64,000 bases of DNA from Butyrivibrio sp. Its GTDB lineage: Bacteria; Bacillota; Clostridia; Lachnospirales; Lachnospiraceae. A model generated the notes under the pieces. It saw nothing but the letters and a program-made list of their open reading frames with translations, had not been told where the DNA came from and did no database searches. Location: positions 1 through 64,000 of the forward strand of contig NZ_JAFRGN010000007.1 in the NCBI RefSeq assembly GCF_017433805.1, read 5' to 3'. Below are positions 1 through 7,112 of this stretch, piece by piece. Position numbers and translations under genes: made by a program. Each line of letters begins with the position of its first letter. The first letter of the stretch is position 1.

Positions 1-70
1 AAATGCTCGGTACGGGTGGATAGCCAGTCCTTTCCCGATAGGATTTTCCTACTGTATATAAAGCAGCTTC

Positions 71-141
71 CCAGTTTGCACGGCGCCCCGTGCTCGCTGG
101 GGAAAATCAACCGCTTTGCGGCTGATTTTCTCAGCTCGCAC
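71..141. repeat. GC-rich hairpin pair next to the MBOAT stop codon
   Basis: Two nested inverted repeats lie directly beyond the MBOAT stop. The larger spans about 90-141: GTGC, GCTGG, GAAAATCA and CCGC on the left pair with GCGG, TGATTTTC, TCAGC and GCAC on the right around a TTT loop, with a few mismatches. The smaller, 79-92, is CACGG-cgcc-CCGTG, and CCAG at 71-74 can pair with CTGG at 97-100. No T tract follows on either strand, so it is not a standard intrinsic terminator. It is more GC-rich than its surroundings. It may be an intergenic repeat element or an atypical terminator. Confidence 0.4.
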
Positions 142-1557
142 CTAAAAGTTAAAATAGATGAACGGATTATGAGCCCCCAGAATCAAGAACGATACTGCCC
201 ATAAAAAGATAAATCCGCATCCCAAAGGTGCAATCACACCTGCTATTGCTCCAAATCTTGACTTATCAAGCTTCTCACCTATGACCTTGGCTATTGGAGT
301 TGAGAAAAGAACTCCAAGTACCAGGAATGCCCCATATTCCCTGAGGTTATAGATAATAGTGTCATCAATAGCAAACTTTGTTCCGTAGTAGCCGACCATG
401 GCAAGGCAATATCTCATGCCACTCTTAAGCGTTGGTGAATTAAAGATTACCCATCCAAAGTTCACACATACCAAAGTCACCACCTGCCACAAAACCCTGA
501 AGCCTACAAACTGTCTCTTATCAGGCTTAATCAGGTATTTCTCGATAACCAAGAGAACAAAATAGCCAAGTCCCCATGCTATAAAAGTATAATTGGCGCC
601 ATGCCAGATACCTGTCAGGAGCCACACAGCTAACATATTAAGGATGTGCCTTACAAATGGCACTCTTGAGCCACCAAGCGGAATATACACGTAATCCCTG
701 AACCAGCTGCTAAGAGAAATGTGCCATCTGCGCCAGAACTCGGTCACAGACCTGGAAATGTATGGATAATTGAAGTTCTCCAAAAACTGGAAGCCGAACA
801 TCTTGCCAAGTCCAATGGCCATATCTGAATATCCGGAAAAATCAAAAAATATCTGCAAGCTAAAGCATATAGCTCCAAGCCACAAAAATGCAGGGTTTGC
901 AACTGTTGCATCCATTCCAAAAGAAGCCGATGCCACCTCGGAAAGGTTATTAGCCAAGATCACTTTTTTGCCAAAACCAATCATAAACCTTCTGGCACCA
1001 TCTGCAAAGCTCTCCACACTACACTTTCTGTTGAGAATCTGATCCTCAATAGTGGAATATCTGACAATCGGCCCAGCGATCAGCTGTGGAAAAAATGAAA
1101 TATAAAGCGCCACATACAGCGGATTCTTCTGCACCTTAACAGTTCCCTTGTAGACATCTATCACATAGGACAGCGCCTGGAAAGTGAAAAAAGATATTCC
1201 TATAGGAAGAACAATTCCGCGCAGCTGAATGTTGGAGCCAGCCACACGATTTGTAATCGTAATTGCAAAATCAAGATACTTATATATGAATAAAATACCT
1301 ATATTCAGCACAACATCAAGCACCATCAGAGCATGTGCCAGAGCTTTATCTCTATATTTGTCTATAAAAAGAGCTAGCAAATAATTAAGGGCAATGGAAC
1401 CAACCATAACAAAAACGAACTTAGGCTCGCCGTAAGCATAGAACCCAAGGCTTGCTACCAGCAAAATATAGTTCCTGTATTTTTCTTTAGAAATATAGTA
1501 AAGTGCCAGCACCAGCGGCAAAAAATAAAAGGCAAAAAGCAAGCTTGAAAAGACCAT
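142..1557 (-). CDS. MBOAT family membrane-bound O-acyltransferase (AlgI/DltB-like)
   Basis: This 471-residue polytopic membrane protein belongs to the membrane-bound O-acyltransferase family, which transfers acyl groups (usually acetyl) to extracellular polysaccharides or teichoic acids. The N terminus (FSSLLFAFYFLPLVLALYY) is typical of AlgI-like members. The family region FWRRWHISLSSWFRDYVYIP lies at about 285-305, and the invariant catalytic histidine is in TGIWHGANYTFIAWG at about 340. Length and hydrophobicity match the family. GGAGG lies 4 bases before the ATG. It stands alone here; the usual secreted partner may be the DHHW protein at 34702-35901, which is an inference. The acceptor is unknown. 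Confidence 0.92.
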   Translation of the reverse strand: MVFSSLLFAFYFLPLVLALYYISKEKYRNYILLVASLGFYAYGEPKFVFVMVGSIALNYLLALFIDKYRDKALAHALMVLDVVLNIGILFIYKYLDFAITITNRVAGSNIQLRGIVLPIGISFFTFQALSYVIDVYKGTVKVQKNPLYVALYISFFPQLIAGPIVRYSTIEDQILNRKCSVESFADGARRFMIGFGKKVILANNLSEVASASFGMDATVANPAFLWLGAICFSLQIFFDFSGYSDMAIGLGKMFGFQFLENFNYPYISRSVTEFWRRWHISLSSWFRDYVYIPLGGSRVPFVRHILNMLAVWLLTGIWHGANYTFIAWGLGYFVLLVIEKYLIKPDKRQFVGFRVLWQVVTLVCVNFGWVIFNSPTLKSGMRYCLAMVGYYGTKFAIDDTIIYNLREYGAFLVLGVLFSTPIAKVIGEKLDKSRFGAIAGVIAPLGCGFIFLWAVSFLILGAHNPFIYFNF

Positions 1558-1653
1558 ACAGCCTCCGAATCATCGTTTTGTAAATCTCATTTACACCTTA
1601 CATATTGTAACATTTTGGGTCAGATTTTTATACTTTTTTTAGATTTGGAACTA

Positions 1654-1682
1654 TTGACTTTCTGTTACACATGTTCTATAAC
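1654..1682 (+). promoter_or_regulatory. SigA-type promoter of the small heat shock gene
   Basis: A -35 box TTGACT (1654-1659) and a -10 box TATAAC (1677-1682) are separated by 17 bases. Transcription would begin near 1689, just before the CIRCE inverted repeat. The arrangement matches housekeeping promoters of HrcA-controlled heat shock genes in Gram-positive bacteria. Confidence 0.75.
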
Positions 1683-1698
1683 ATACTTAAAGAAATTG

Positions 1699-1725
1699 TT
1701 AGCAGCCTAATAAGGTGAGTGCTAA
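1699..1725 (+). promoter_or_regulatory. CIRCE operator (HrcA binding site)
   Basis: The sequence TTAGCAGCC-N9-GAGTGCTAA matches the CIRCE consensus TTAGCACTC-N9-GAGTGCTAA. The right arm is perfect and the left arm has 7 of 9 bases. It sits between the promoter and the hsp20 start, in the transcribed leader. HrcA repression released on heat shock is the known role of this element; HrcA itself is not in the window. Confidence 0.85.
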
Positions 1726-1784
1726 TAACTTCACAAAACCAACACTACAACACAAAATATAAATAGAAAAGGAGCGTGATTTTT

Positions 1785-2246
1785 ATGTTGATGCCTATGC
1801 TTTGGAGTAACAATGATATTTTTGATGAGATGGATGATTTCTTTAATAGAGGATTCTGGAATGGCATGTGCCCTACAACAGAGAACAGATCATCTAATGC
1901 CGGAGCAAGTCTCATGAGAACAGATGTTATCGAGAAAGATAACTGCTATCAGCTGGAAGCCGAGCTTCCCGGATTTAACAAGGAAGATATCAATATTGAT
2001 CTCAAGGACAACCTCCTGACAATCAGCGCTTCCCACAGTGAGAACAAGGATGAGAAGGACAACGAAGGCAAGTTTATCCGCCGTGAGAGAAGATCTTCAT
2101 CTTACCAGAGATCCTTCCGCGTAGAAGGTCTTAAGCCTGAAGATATCATCGCTCAGTACAAAAACGGTGTCCTGACCGTCAATATTCCCAAGAAGGAAGC
2201 TCTTCCTGAGAAAGAGGAAGTTCACAGAATTGAGGTTAAGGACTGA
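1785..2246 (+). CDS. hsp20: Small heat shock protein, Hsp20/alpha-crystallin family
   Basis: This is an ATP-independent holdase chaperone of the cytoplasm that binds unfolding proteins. The alpha-crystallin domain covers about residues 45-145: it starts at TDVIEKDNCYQLEAELPGF, which includes the family's ELPG motif, and ends with the strand YKNGVLTVNIPK, carrying the conserved G-V-L motif. About 153 residues is a normal length. An in-frame GTG at 1776 overlaps the ribosome-binding spacer, so I place the start at ATG 1785, 10 bases after AAAGGAG. A SigA promoter and CIRCE operator lie upstream and an intrinsic terminator follows, so it is a single-gene heat-inducible unit. Confidence 0.95.
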   Translation: MLMPMLWSNNDIFDEMDDFFNRGFWNGMCPTTENRSSNAGASLMRTDVIEKDNCYQLEAELPGFNKEDINIDLKDNLLTISASHSENKDEKDNEGKFIRRERRSSSYQRSFRVEGLKPEDIIAQYKNGVLTVNIPKKEALPEKEEVHRIEVKD

Positions 2247-2313
2247 AGACCAAGTTGCATCCAGCTTTTGTTGAAGTCATACTGGTAAATAATAGGTAAA
2301 TATATATAGCTAC

Positions 2314-2346
2314 AGCCTGGGAGACAAAATCCCGGGCTGCTCTTTT
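2314..2346 (+). terminator. Intrinsic terminator after hsp20
   Basis: AGCCTGGGA and TCCCGGGCT form a 9-bp stem (one G-U pair) around a GACAAAA loop, followed by GC and then CTTTTT. It lies about 70 bases after the hsp20 stop and reaches the 3' end of the convergent ATPase gene. Confidence 0.8.
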
Positions 2347-3392
2347 TATATTAATTGTGCATCGATAAACTCTTTGAACCTCGGTAGTCTGATCGCTACA
2401 ATTCCTCTGTTCTGAGTATCAATGATTCCTTTTTCACTAAGTCTCTGTCTTGGAACTGACCAGTCGCTATGATTCTTATGAGTTAATTCCAATAGCTCAT
2501 TAACAGGCATGCTATCTTTCTGGGCAATGAATCGTAAAAAGAGTTTGTCATTAGGCGCAAGTTCGCTCCAAATCTTTTTATAGACCTTATCAGATAGCAT
2601 GTCATCCATTTTCCTAAGGACGTCTTCCGTTAGCTCTTTTCCCTTTGAATCCCACATGAATTTTCCAAGTGTCTGATATGCATAAGCATATCCCTTGGTT
2701 ATATATGCCATCTTCTCGGCTTCCTCATAAGATATCTCAAGGGTCTTCTGGTAATCATCTCTGATATAAGTAATGTTAAGAGGAGTCATCTCATATTTAG
2801 TTGCACGGAGTAAAAAGGTAAGTCCATCCGCATTTTCCAAACTCTCAATATCTTCATACAAACCTGCTAGAATCAGATATAAAGGCAGATCTTTTCTGAT
2901 AAGAATCTGAAATTCCTGGATAAATTCCACCATACTCTTAGTCTTCTGGGCCTCATCTATCGTTATCAAAACTTTCTTGTGGCGCTTTTTGACCTCTTCG
3001 ATCAAGACCTCCAGAGCATAATTGATACTTGCAACAGGGCTCTTTTCAGAAATACTTACACCTATTCCAAATGCAGATAAATTCAGACTAGCATCCACAA
3101 ATTTAGTAATGAACGGCACCTGGCTGTATAATCTTGCAACAAGTTCAGTGGTAATATCAGCTCTTGACGGAATATCTATAACAATCCAATCCTCCTCATC
3201 TCTAAAGTACTGCTCTATCGCTGTAAGAGTAACGGTCTTGCCGGTTCCTCTTATACCAGTAAGCTTGTAGACCTGCTCATCTGGCCTGTCACTATCAAAT
3301 TCCTCTATAATACTGTCAATTACAGCTGTTCTATTCACATATTTGTTTGGTATCTTACCAAAACTGATTGTATATGGATTCTTGACTGCCAT
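2346..3392 (-). CDS. AAA family ATPase, Orc1/Cdc6-like fold
   Basis: This 348-residue protein carries a P-loop ATPase domain with Walker A GIRGTGKT at 46-53 and Walker B VLITIDEAQ at 141-149, the DEAQ form common in AAA proteins of the STAND/archaeal ATPase group. The C-terminal third (about 275-348) looks like a winged helix: predicted helices, LLELTHKNHSDWSVPRQRL, then IIDTQNRGIVAIRLPRF. That suggests DNA or partner binding. AAGGGG precedes the ATG. The exact role is unknown. No recognisable restriction, toxin or transposase gene is nearby. It is convergent with hsp20 and faces away from the AT-rich repeat array at 3428-3573, which may be its control region. Confidence 0.75.
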   Translation of the reverse strand: MAVKNPYTISFGKIPNKYVNRTAVIDSIIEEFDSDRPDEQVYKLTGIRGTGKTVTLTAIEQYFRDEEDWIVIDIPSRADITTELVARLYSQVPFITKFVDASLNLSAFGIGVSISEKSPVASINYALEVLIEEVKKRHKKVLITIDEAQKTKSMVEFIQEFQILIRKDLPLYLILAGLYEDIESLENADGLTFLLRATKYEMTPLNITYIRDDYQKTLEISYEEAEKMAYITKGYAYAYQTLGKFMWDSKGKELTEDVLRKMDDMLSDKVYKKIWSELAPNDKLFLRFIAQKDSMPVNELLELTHKNHSDWSVPRQRLSEKGIIDTQNRGIVAIRLPRFKEFIDAQLI

Positions 3393-3800
3393 AATGTCCC
3401 CTTCTATTTATGAAAAGATTCGGTATCCTATATAAAACTATCTCTTCTATATAATTCTATATAATTATGTTATATCTATATAATACTATATAATCATATA
3501 TATAATACTATATAATTTCATTTTACCTATATACTTAAAATTATTCTATTACCCCTATATAATTCTATATTAAACTCATTACATATCTCCCAGTAAATGG
3601 CATGGCACATCATTCCATTTCTAAATTCGGAAAAGAAATATCTAATAATCCTCATACTGTATATAAAAAGTCTTCATTTCATGTTAAAATATATTCATTA
3701 TATCGTATATCATAATATAGCAAACAACTAAATATTTATCTCAATTATTCCTCGCAGCTCCTGAATGTTCTGAGAGGCTAACGCGAAAGGGGATGTTACA
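3393..3800. other. 408-bp intergenic region between divergent ATPase and sod genes
   Basis: The left part, about 3428-3573, is almost pure A/T and holds the 9-mer array described separately. The right part, 3575-3790, has no convincing ORF. It must contain the sod promoter, but I cannot choose one pair of boxes among the many TA-rich candidates near 3675-3720. AAAGGGG (near 3785) is the ribosome binding site of sod. Confidence 0.6.
3428..3573. repeat. Array of CTATATAAT 9-mers, paired at 10-bp spacing
   Basis: Six exact copies of CTATATAAT begin at 3447, 3457, 3476, 3486, 3508 and 3555. Near copies begin at 3428 (CTATATAAA), 3527 (CTATATAC) and 3565 (CTATATTAA). Three pairs have starts exactly 10 bp apart, one helical turn: 3447/3457, 3476/3486 and 3555/3565. 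The array lies upstream of the AAA ATPase gene. It could be an iteron-like or operator array, or a slippage-grown AT tract. Confidence 0.7.
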
Positions 3801-4418
3801 ATGTTCGAACAGGTTAAACTTAGTTATGACGTAAATGCACTTGAGCCCCATCTTGATCAGCTGACCATTGAAACTCATTATGGTAAGCACCATGCTACTT
3901 ACACCAAGACCTTTAACGAACTTGCAGAAAAAGCCGGTGTAGCAGGCAAATCAGTGGAAGAAATCCTTGGATCACTGGATCAGATTTCTGACGAGACACT
4001 TAGAAAAGGCCTTCGTAATCAGGGCGGCGGCTATTACAACCACAACCTGTATTTTGAAGCATTTTCTCCAAATCCTGCCAAGGCTCCTTCAGGAAAACTC
4101 CTTGAAGCCATTAACAGAGACTGCGGAAGTGTCGAGAACTGTATAGATGCCCTGTCCAAGGCTGCTGCCGGACAGTTTGGCTCTGGCTGGTCATTCCTCT
4201 CAACAGATAAATCAGGTAAGCTCTATGTGAGCGCATCCCCTAATCAGGATAACCCTATCAGTGAGGGAACAGGCAGAACACCTATCCTGGCACTCGATGT
4301 CTGGGAGCACGCATACTACCTTAAGTACAAGAACCTCAGACCTGACTACATCAAGGCATTCTGGGAAATCCTAGACTGGAAAGTAATAGAGGCTAACTAC
4401 GAGAAAGCAATCGGATAA
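3801..4418 (+). CDS. sodA: Superoxide dismutase, Fe/Mn family
   Basis: It converts superoxide to oxygen and hydrogen peroxide in the cytoplasm. The 205 residues cover the full family. The metal ligands are H26 (in THYGKHH), H81 (in GGGYYNH), D166 and H170 (in DVWEHAYY). Y34 is also kept. The second-shell glutamine sits at 149 in SPNQDNPI, and glycine replaces the Gln69 of classic FeSOD, so the pattern is Mn-like or cambialistic. A ribosome binding site, AAAGGGG, precedes the start and a strong terminator follows. It is a single-gene unit, useful for oxygen tolerance in an anaerobe. Confidence 0.95.
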   Translation: MFEQVKLSYDVNALEPHLDQLTIETHYGKHHATYTKTFNELAEKAGVAGKSVEEILGSLDQISDETLRKGLRNQGGGYYNHNLYFEAFSPNPAKAPSGKLLEAINRDCGSVENCIDALSKAAAGQFGSGWSFLSTDKSGKLYVSASPNQDNPISEGTGRTPILALDVWEHAYYLKYKNLRPDYIKAFWEILDWKVIEANYEKAIG

Positions 4419-4425
4419 ATAATTC

Positions 4426-4454
4426 GAGGCGTGCGGATTTCCGCACGCCTCTTT
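4426..4454. terminator. Bidirectional terminator between sod and the HicB-like gene
   Basis: A perfect 11-bp stem, GAGGCGTGCGG and CCGCACGCCTC, closes an ATTT loop and is followed by TTT. It lies between convergent genes and overlaps the stop of the minus-strand gene. The short T run makes it stronger as a hairpin than as a classic terminator. Confidence 0.7.
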
Positions 4455-4653
4455 AGTCCTCATCATCCATTTCATCAAATGCAATGATCGAATCAATTAT
4501 ATCCTCAAAGTCCTCCTGGAGTTCTTCAAGAGTATCCCCTTCATAGGTATAAATATGACCGTCAATCTCCACTTCTCCTGTGTAGAAATCAAGCTTCTCA
4601 TCATATTCTACTGTTCCTGTATAACCTTCATATTCTAATTTTTCTTTTGCCAT
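4453..4653 (-). CDS. Orphan HicB-like small acidic protein
   Basis: This 66-residue protein resembles the N-terminal RNase H-like fold of HicB antitoxins: YEGYTGTVEYDEKLDFYTGE, then a strand, then YEGDTLEELQEDFEDIIDSI. It stops before the C-terminal ribbon-helix-helix or HTH part that binds DNA in full HicB proteins and ends in an acidic tail (DEMDDED). No HicA toxin gene lies beside it, so I do not call it a toxin-antitoxin system. GGAGG precedes the ATG by 6 bases. It ends at the sod terminator and lies 14 bases after (upstream of on this strand) the GT2-GtrA gene boundary. Confidence 0.65.
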   Translation of the reverse strand: MAKEKLEYEGYTGTVEYDEKLDFYTGEVEIDGHIYTYEGDTLEELQEDFEDIIDSIIAFDEMDDED

Positions 4654-4667
4654 TTCAATCCTCCAAC

Positions 4668-5771
4668 TTACTTATAAACTATTTCCCTCTGCACCACGAA
4701 GCTCAATAGGAACAGCACGCAGTCCACAGGAATCTTCACTACAAACTCCGGAACCATAGGAAAGAGTCCGGTAAAAAATGTTACTAAACCGCCGCTCAGC
4801 AGCATAATACAAATCGCCAAAATCAAATATCTAAGAGCTGCTTTGCCCTTGCTACCTTTACCCTTGAACACAACCTTGTAGTTGATCAAAAAGTTGTAGA
4901 TTGCAGAAATAATTCTCGCCATGATTGTTGCAAGCATAACATAGCCAATGGCAACAGGCACATTCCTTAGCATTCCACAGAAGATGCTAAACATCACTAT
5001 ATCAACCACACTGGACGACAGCGATGATAACAGGAACTTCACAAACACCGCATAAATCCTGATAGAATCAAGAATCGGATTGAAGTGACTAGACTTATTC
5101 TCCTCCAGATATATAGTCTTAATCGGCACTTCTACTATCTTGATACCAAGTTCCTTGGTGGCTATCAGCATATTTGTCTCGAATTCGAAGCGCTCACCCT
5201 TTTCAGTCAAAAGATATTTCATAAAAGGAACACTGATTCCGCGTAAGCCGGTCTGAGTATCACTGATAGATAATCCCAGAAGTAGCTTCATAACCCTGCT
5301 TGTAGTCTTGTTTCCAAATACAGATCTGGCCGGAATTCCTGATTCATTGAAATCACGAACTCCCAGGATAAGTACTTCACCATTGCATGCCTCTTCAACA
5401 GAATCGTTATATCTATCTAATGCTTTTTCATGAGCACAAGCCTTGATAAGCTCATCCATACACTTCCTGATATCTCCAGTAGTATGCTGTCCATCAGAAT
5501 CAGCTGTTATTACACCAAGCAAGTCCTCATACTCATTCAGACAGTAGTTAAACGCAGTCTTGAGAGCACGCCCTTTGCCCATATTAACAGCGTGTGTCAG
5601 GAGCTTGGCCCCTCTCTCAGCTACTCCTCTGAATATCTCATCATATTCCTCACCCTCAGAGCCATCATTTACTACAATGATAGGAGACAACTGAGCCTTA
5701 TTAAGTTCATCCAAAAGCCCCAAGAGCTTCTCATCCGGCTCGTAAGCCGGAATAATAACAGGTATTGTCAT
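4668..5771 (-). CDS. GT2 glycosyltransferase fused to a GtrA-like membrane domain
   Basis: Residues 1 to about 230 form a DPM1/GtrB-like GT2 domain: IPVIIPAYEPDEKL, VVNDGS, the DxD-type VITADSDGQH near 90, and SISDTQTGLRG, a hallmark of polyprenyl-phosphate sugar synthases. Residues about 245-367 carry four hydrophobic segments like GtrA (SSSVVDIVMFSIFCG, then FLINYKVVFKG). Such proteins make polyprenyl-phosphate-linked sugars at the inner face, and GtrA-like parts are thought to help flip them. The product would feed GT-C enzymes such as its neighbours at 5776 and 7113. The stop of the preceding gene is 4 bases away, so the genes form one operon. Confidence 0.85.
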   Translation of the reverse strand: MTIPVIIPAYEPDEKLLGLLDELNKAQLSPIIVVNDGSEGEEYDEIFRGVAERGAKLLTHAVNMGKGRALKTAFNYCLNEYEDLLGVITADSDGQHTTGDIRKCMDELIKACAHEKALDRYNDSVEEACNGEVLILGVRDFNESGIPARSVFGNKTTSRVMKLLLGLSISDTQTGLRGISVPFMKYLLTEKGERFEFETNMLIATKELGIKIVEVPIKTIYLEENKSSHFNPILDSIRIYAVFVKFLLSSLSSSVVDIVMFSIFCGMLRNVPVAIGYVMLATIMARIISAIYNFLINYKVVFKGKGSKGKAALRYLILAICIMLLSGGLVTFFTGLFPMVPEFVVKIPVDCVLFLLSFVVQREIVYK

Positions 5772-5775
5772 CTAA

Positions 5776-7062
5776 TCATTTTCCCTTAAATCTAAAATCT
5801 CTTATAATGCATAATCCTGCACATGCGGTAATACTAAGCTGTTTATATGCCATCCAATAATGTGTATTAGCATAGCCATCACCGAGAGCTATCATCATAG
5901 CAAATGGCATAAGTGCAATAATAACATAAGCTATTATAGTTTTCACATCAGATAGAATTTCATTGTTTAAACCAGTTGTAACATCAGTAACCTCTTTACC
6001 TGTGTTAACCTGTCTACTTCTAACCCTCATGCCAATTATGATAACTATAGCTATTATAAACATCAAAAGATATGGCCATTTAATTATTACTCTTACATTC
6101 TTAAACAACCTCTCTATAACTGTAACTTCAGCTTCTCCGTAGTAACCAGTTGCCTGATTAAATGCATTACCGATGAAATCAAAATCTGTAAATACAGTTC
6201 CAATGATCCATTTCATTCCCCATGCTATTCCATAGGCAATTCCCCAAGCACCTGAGCACACGATTGTATCAACAAGCTCGTTCTTATGCCTATTACCATA
6301 AACACTATCACACCAGATTTTAACCAGCAGAGGAATACCAAGTGCTATCAATGGGAATGACAACATACTAAAGAATGCCATTACTGCACCAAGCACTGCA
6401 AAGAACTCCATCCATCCAAACTTATCCACATATTCATACAGATACAATATTGTAAGCACTGCAAGAAGCATAGGGATATAATCTGATGAGTAGGTCAGAC
6501 ACATTATCATTGATAAAGGTTCTATTATCATTATTCCCACAGCCAAAGGAATTATCCTGTCATCCAGCCCCAAGCGAATCATTTTGATCAGAATCAGTAT
6601 TGACAATGTTATCTGTAGAATACAATTGAGCATTCTAATGTCACCTACATCAAATAACAGCAGTAATGTTTTGATGATACCAACACTTCCATACCAATAT
6701 CTGCCATATACGGGGAATGAATAGTTCTTGTCTGCATGATTAGCATAATTAGTCATGCTCCAAGGCATCTGCTCGCCCTCTGCGTCTATATAATGCATCA
6801 AAATTGCATTAGTAAGTGGTGATCCACCTTCCTCATAGATAGCCATTCCATAAACAGCACCTTCAGTCCATCCATCGAGCTTAGTAGACTTATATCCTGT
6901 ATCCCAATGAGGATAGGTTCCTTCATAATTAAAGAGTTCTGAGCTTCTGGCTATATTCTCCCTCATCTCGCTCACTGGCAAACAAAATGTCGCCACGAGT
7001 AATCCAAAATTCACCAAAGTCAAAACGATAACAAAGCATAATGAACGTAAAACTTTTCTCAT
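5776..7062 (-). CDS. Polytopic membrane protein, possible GT-C glycosyltransferase
   Basis: I do not recognise a named family. The 428 residues start with a transmembrane helix (about 7-27), then a long outward loop to about 130 (HWDTGYKSTKLDG, YSFPVYGRYWYGS), then roughly eight more membrane segments. The shape of an N-terminal helix, a large first loop with acidic residues and then many helices fits GT-C enzymes that use lipid-linked sugars outside the membrane. AGGAG lies 4 bases before the ATG. It sits between a polyprenyl-phosphate-sugar synthase-like gene and another large membrane enzyme, which supports the idea. The function is an inference. Confidence 0.6.
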   Translation of the reverse strand: MRKVLRSLCFVIVLTLVNFGLLVATFCLPVSEMRENIARSSELFNYEGTYPHWDTGYKSTKLDGWTEGAVYGMAIYEEGGSPLTNAILMHYIDAEGEQMPWSMTNYANHADKNYSFPVYGRYWYGSVGIIKTLLLLFDVGDIRMLNCILQITLSILILIKMIRLGLDDRIIPLAVGIMIIEPLSMIMCLTYSSDYIPMLLAVLTILYLYEYVDKFGWMEFFAVLGAVMAFFSMLSFPLIALGIPLLVKIWCDSVYGNRHKNELVDTIVCSGAWGIAYGIAWGMKWIIGTVFTDFDFIGNAFNQATGYYGEAEVTVIERLFKNVRVIIKWPYLLMFIIAIVIIIGMRVRSRQVNTGKEVTDVTTGLNNEILSDVKTIIAYVIIALMPFAMMIALGDGYANTHYWMAYKQLSITACAGLCIIRDFRFKGK

Positions 7063-7112
7063 AATTCTCCTAAATAACAGCTTATATTTTTATTACTTAG
7101 TATTTTAATATA

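Noticed and set aside
2346..3392. Replication initiator with origin at the AT-rich array
   Set aside because: An Orc1/Cdc6-like ATPase fold is widespread among bacterial AAA proteins. There are no DnaA boxes, parAB or other replicon genes here.
3428..3573. CRISPR array
   Set aside because: The repeat is only 9 bases with almost no spacers, and no cas genes are in the window.
4453..4653. HicAB toxin-antitoxin system
   Set aside because: No HicA-like gene is beside it and the antitoxin's DNA-binding part is missing.
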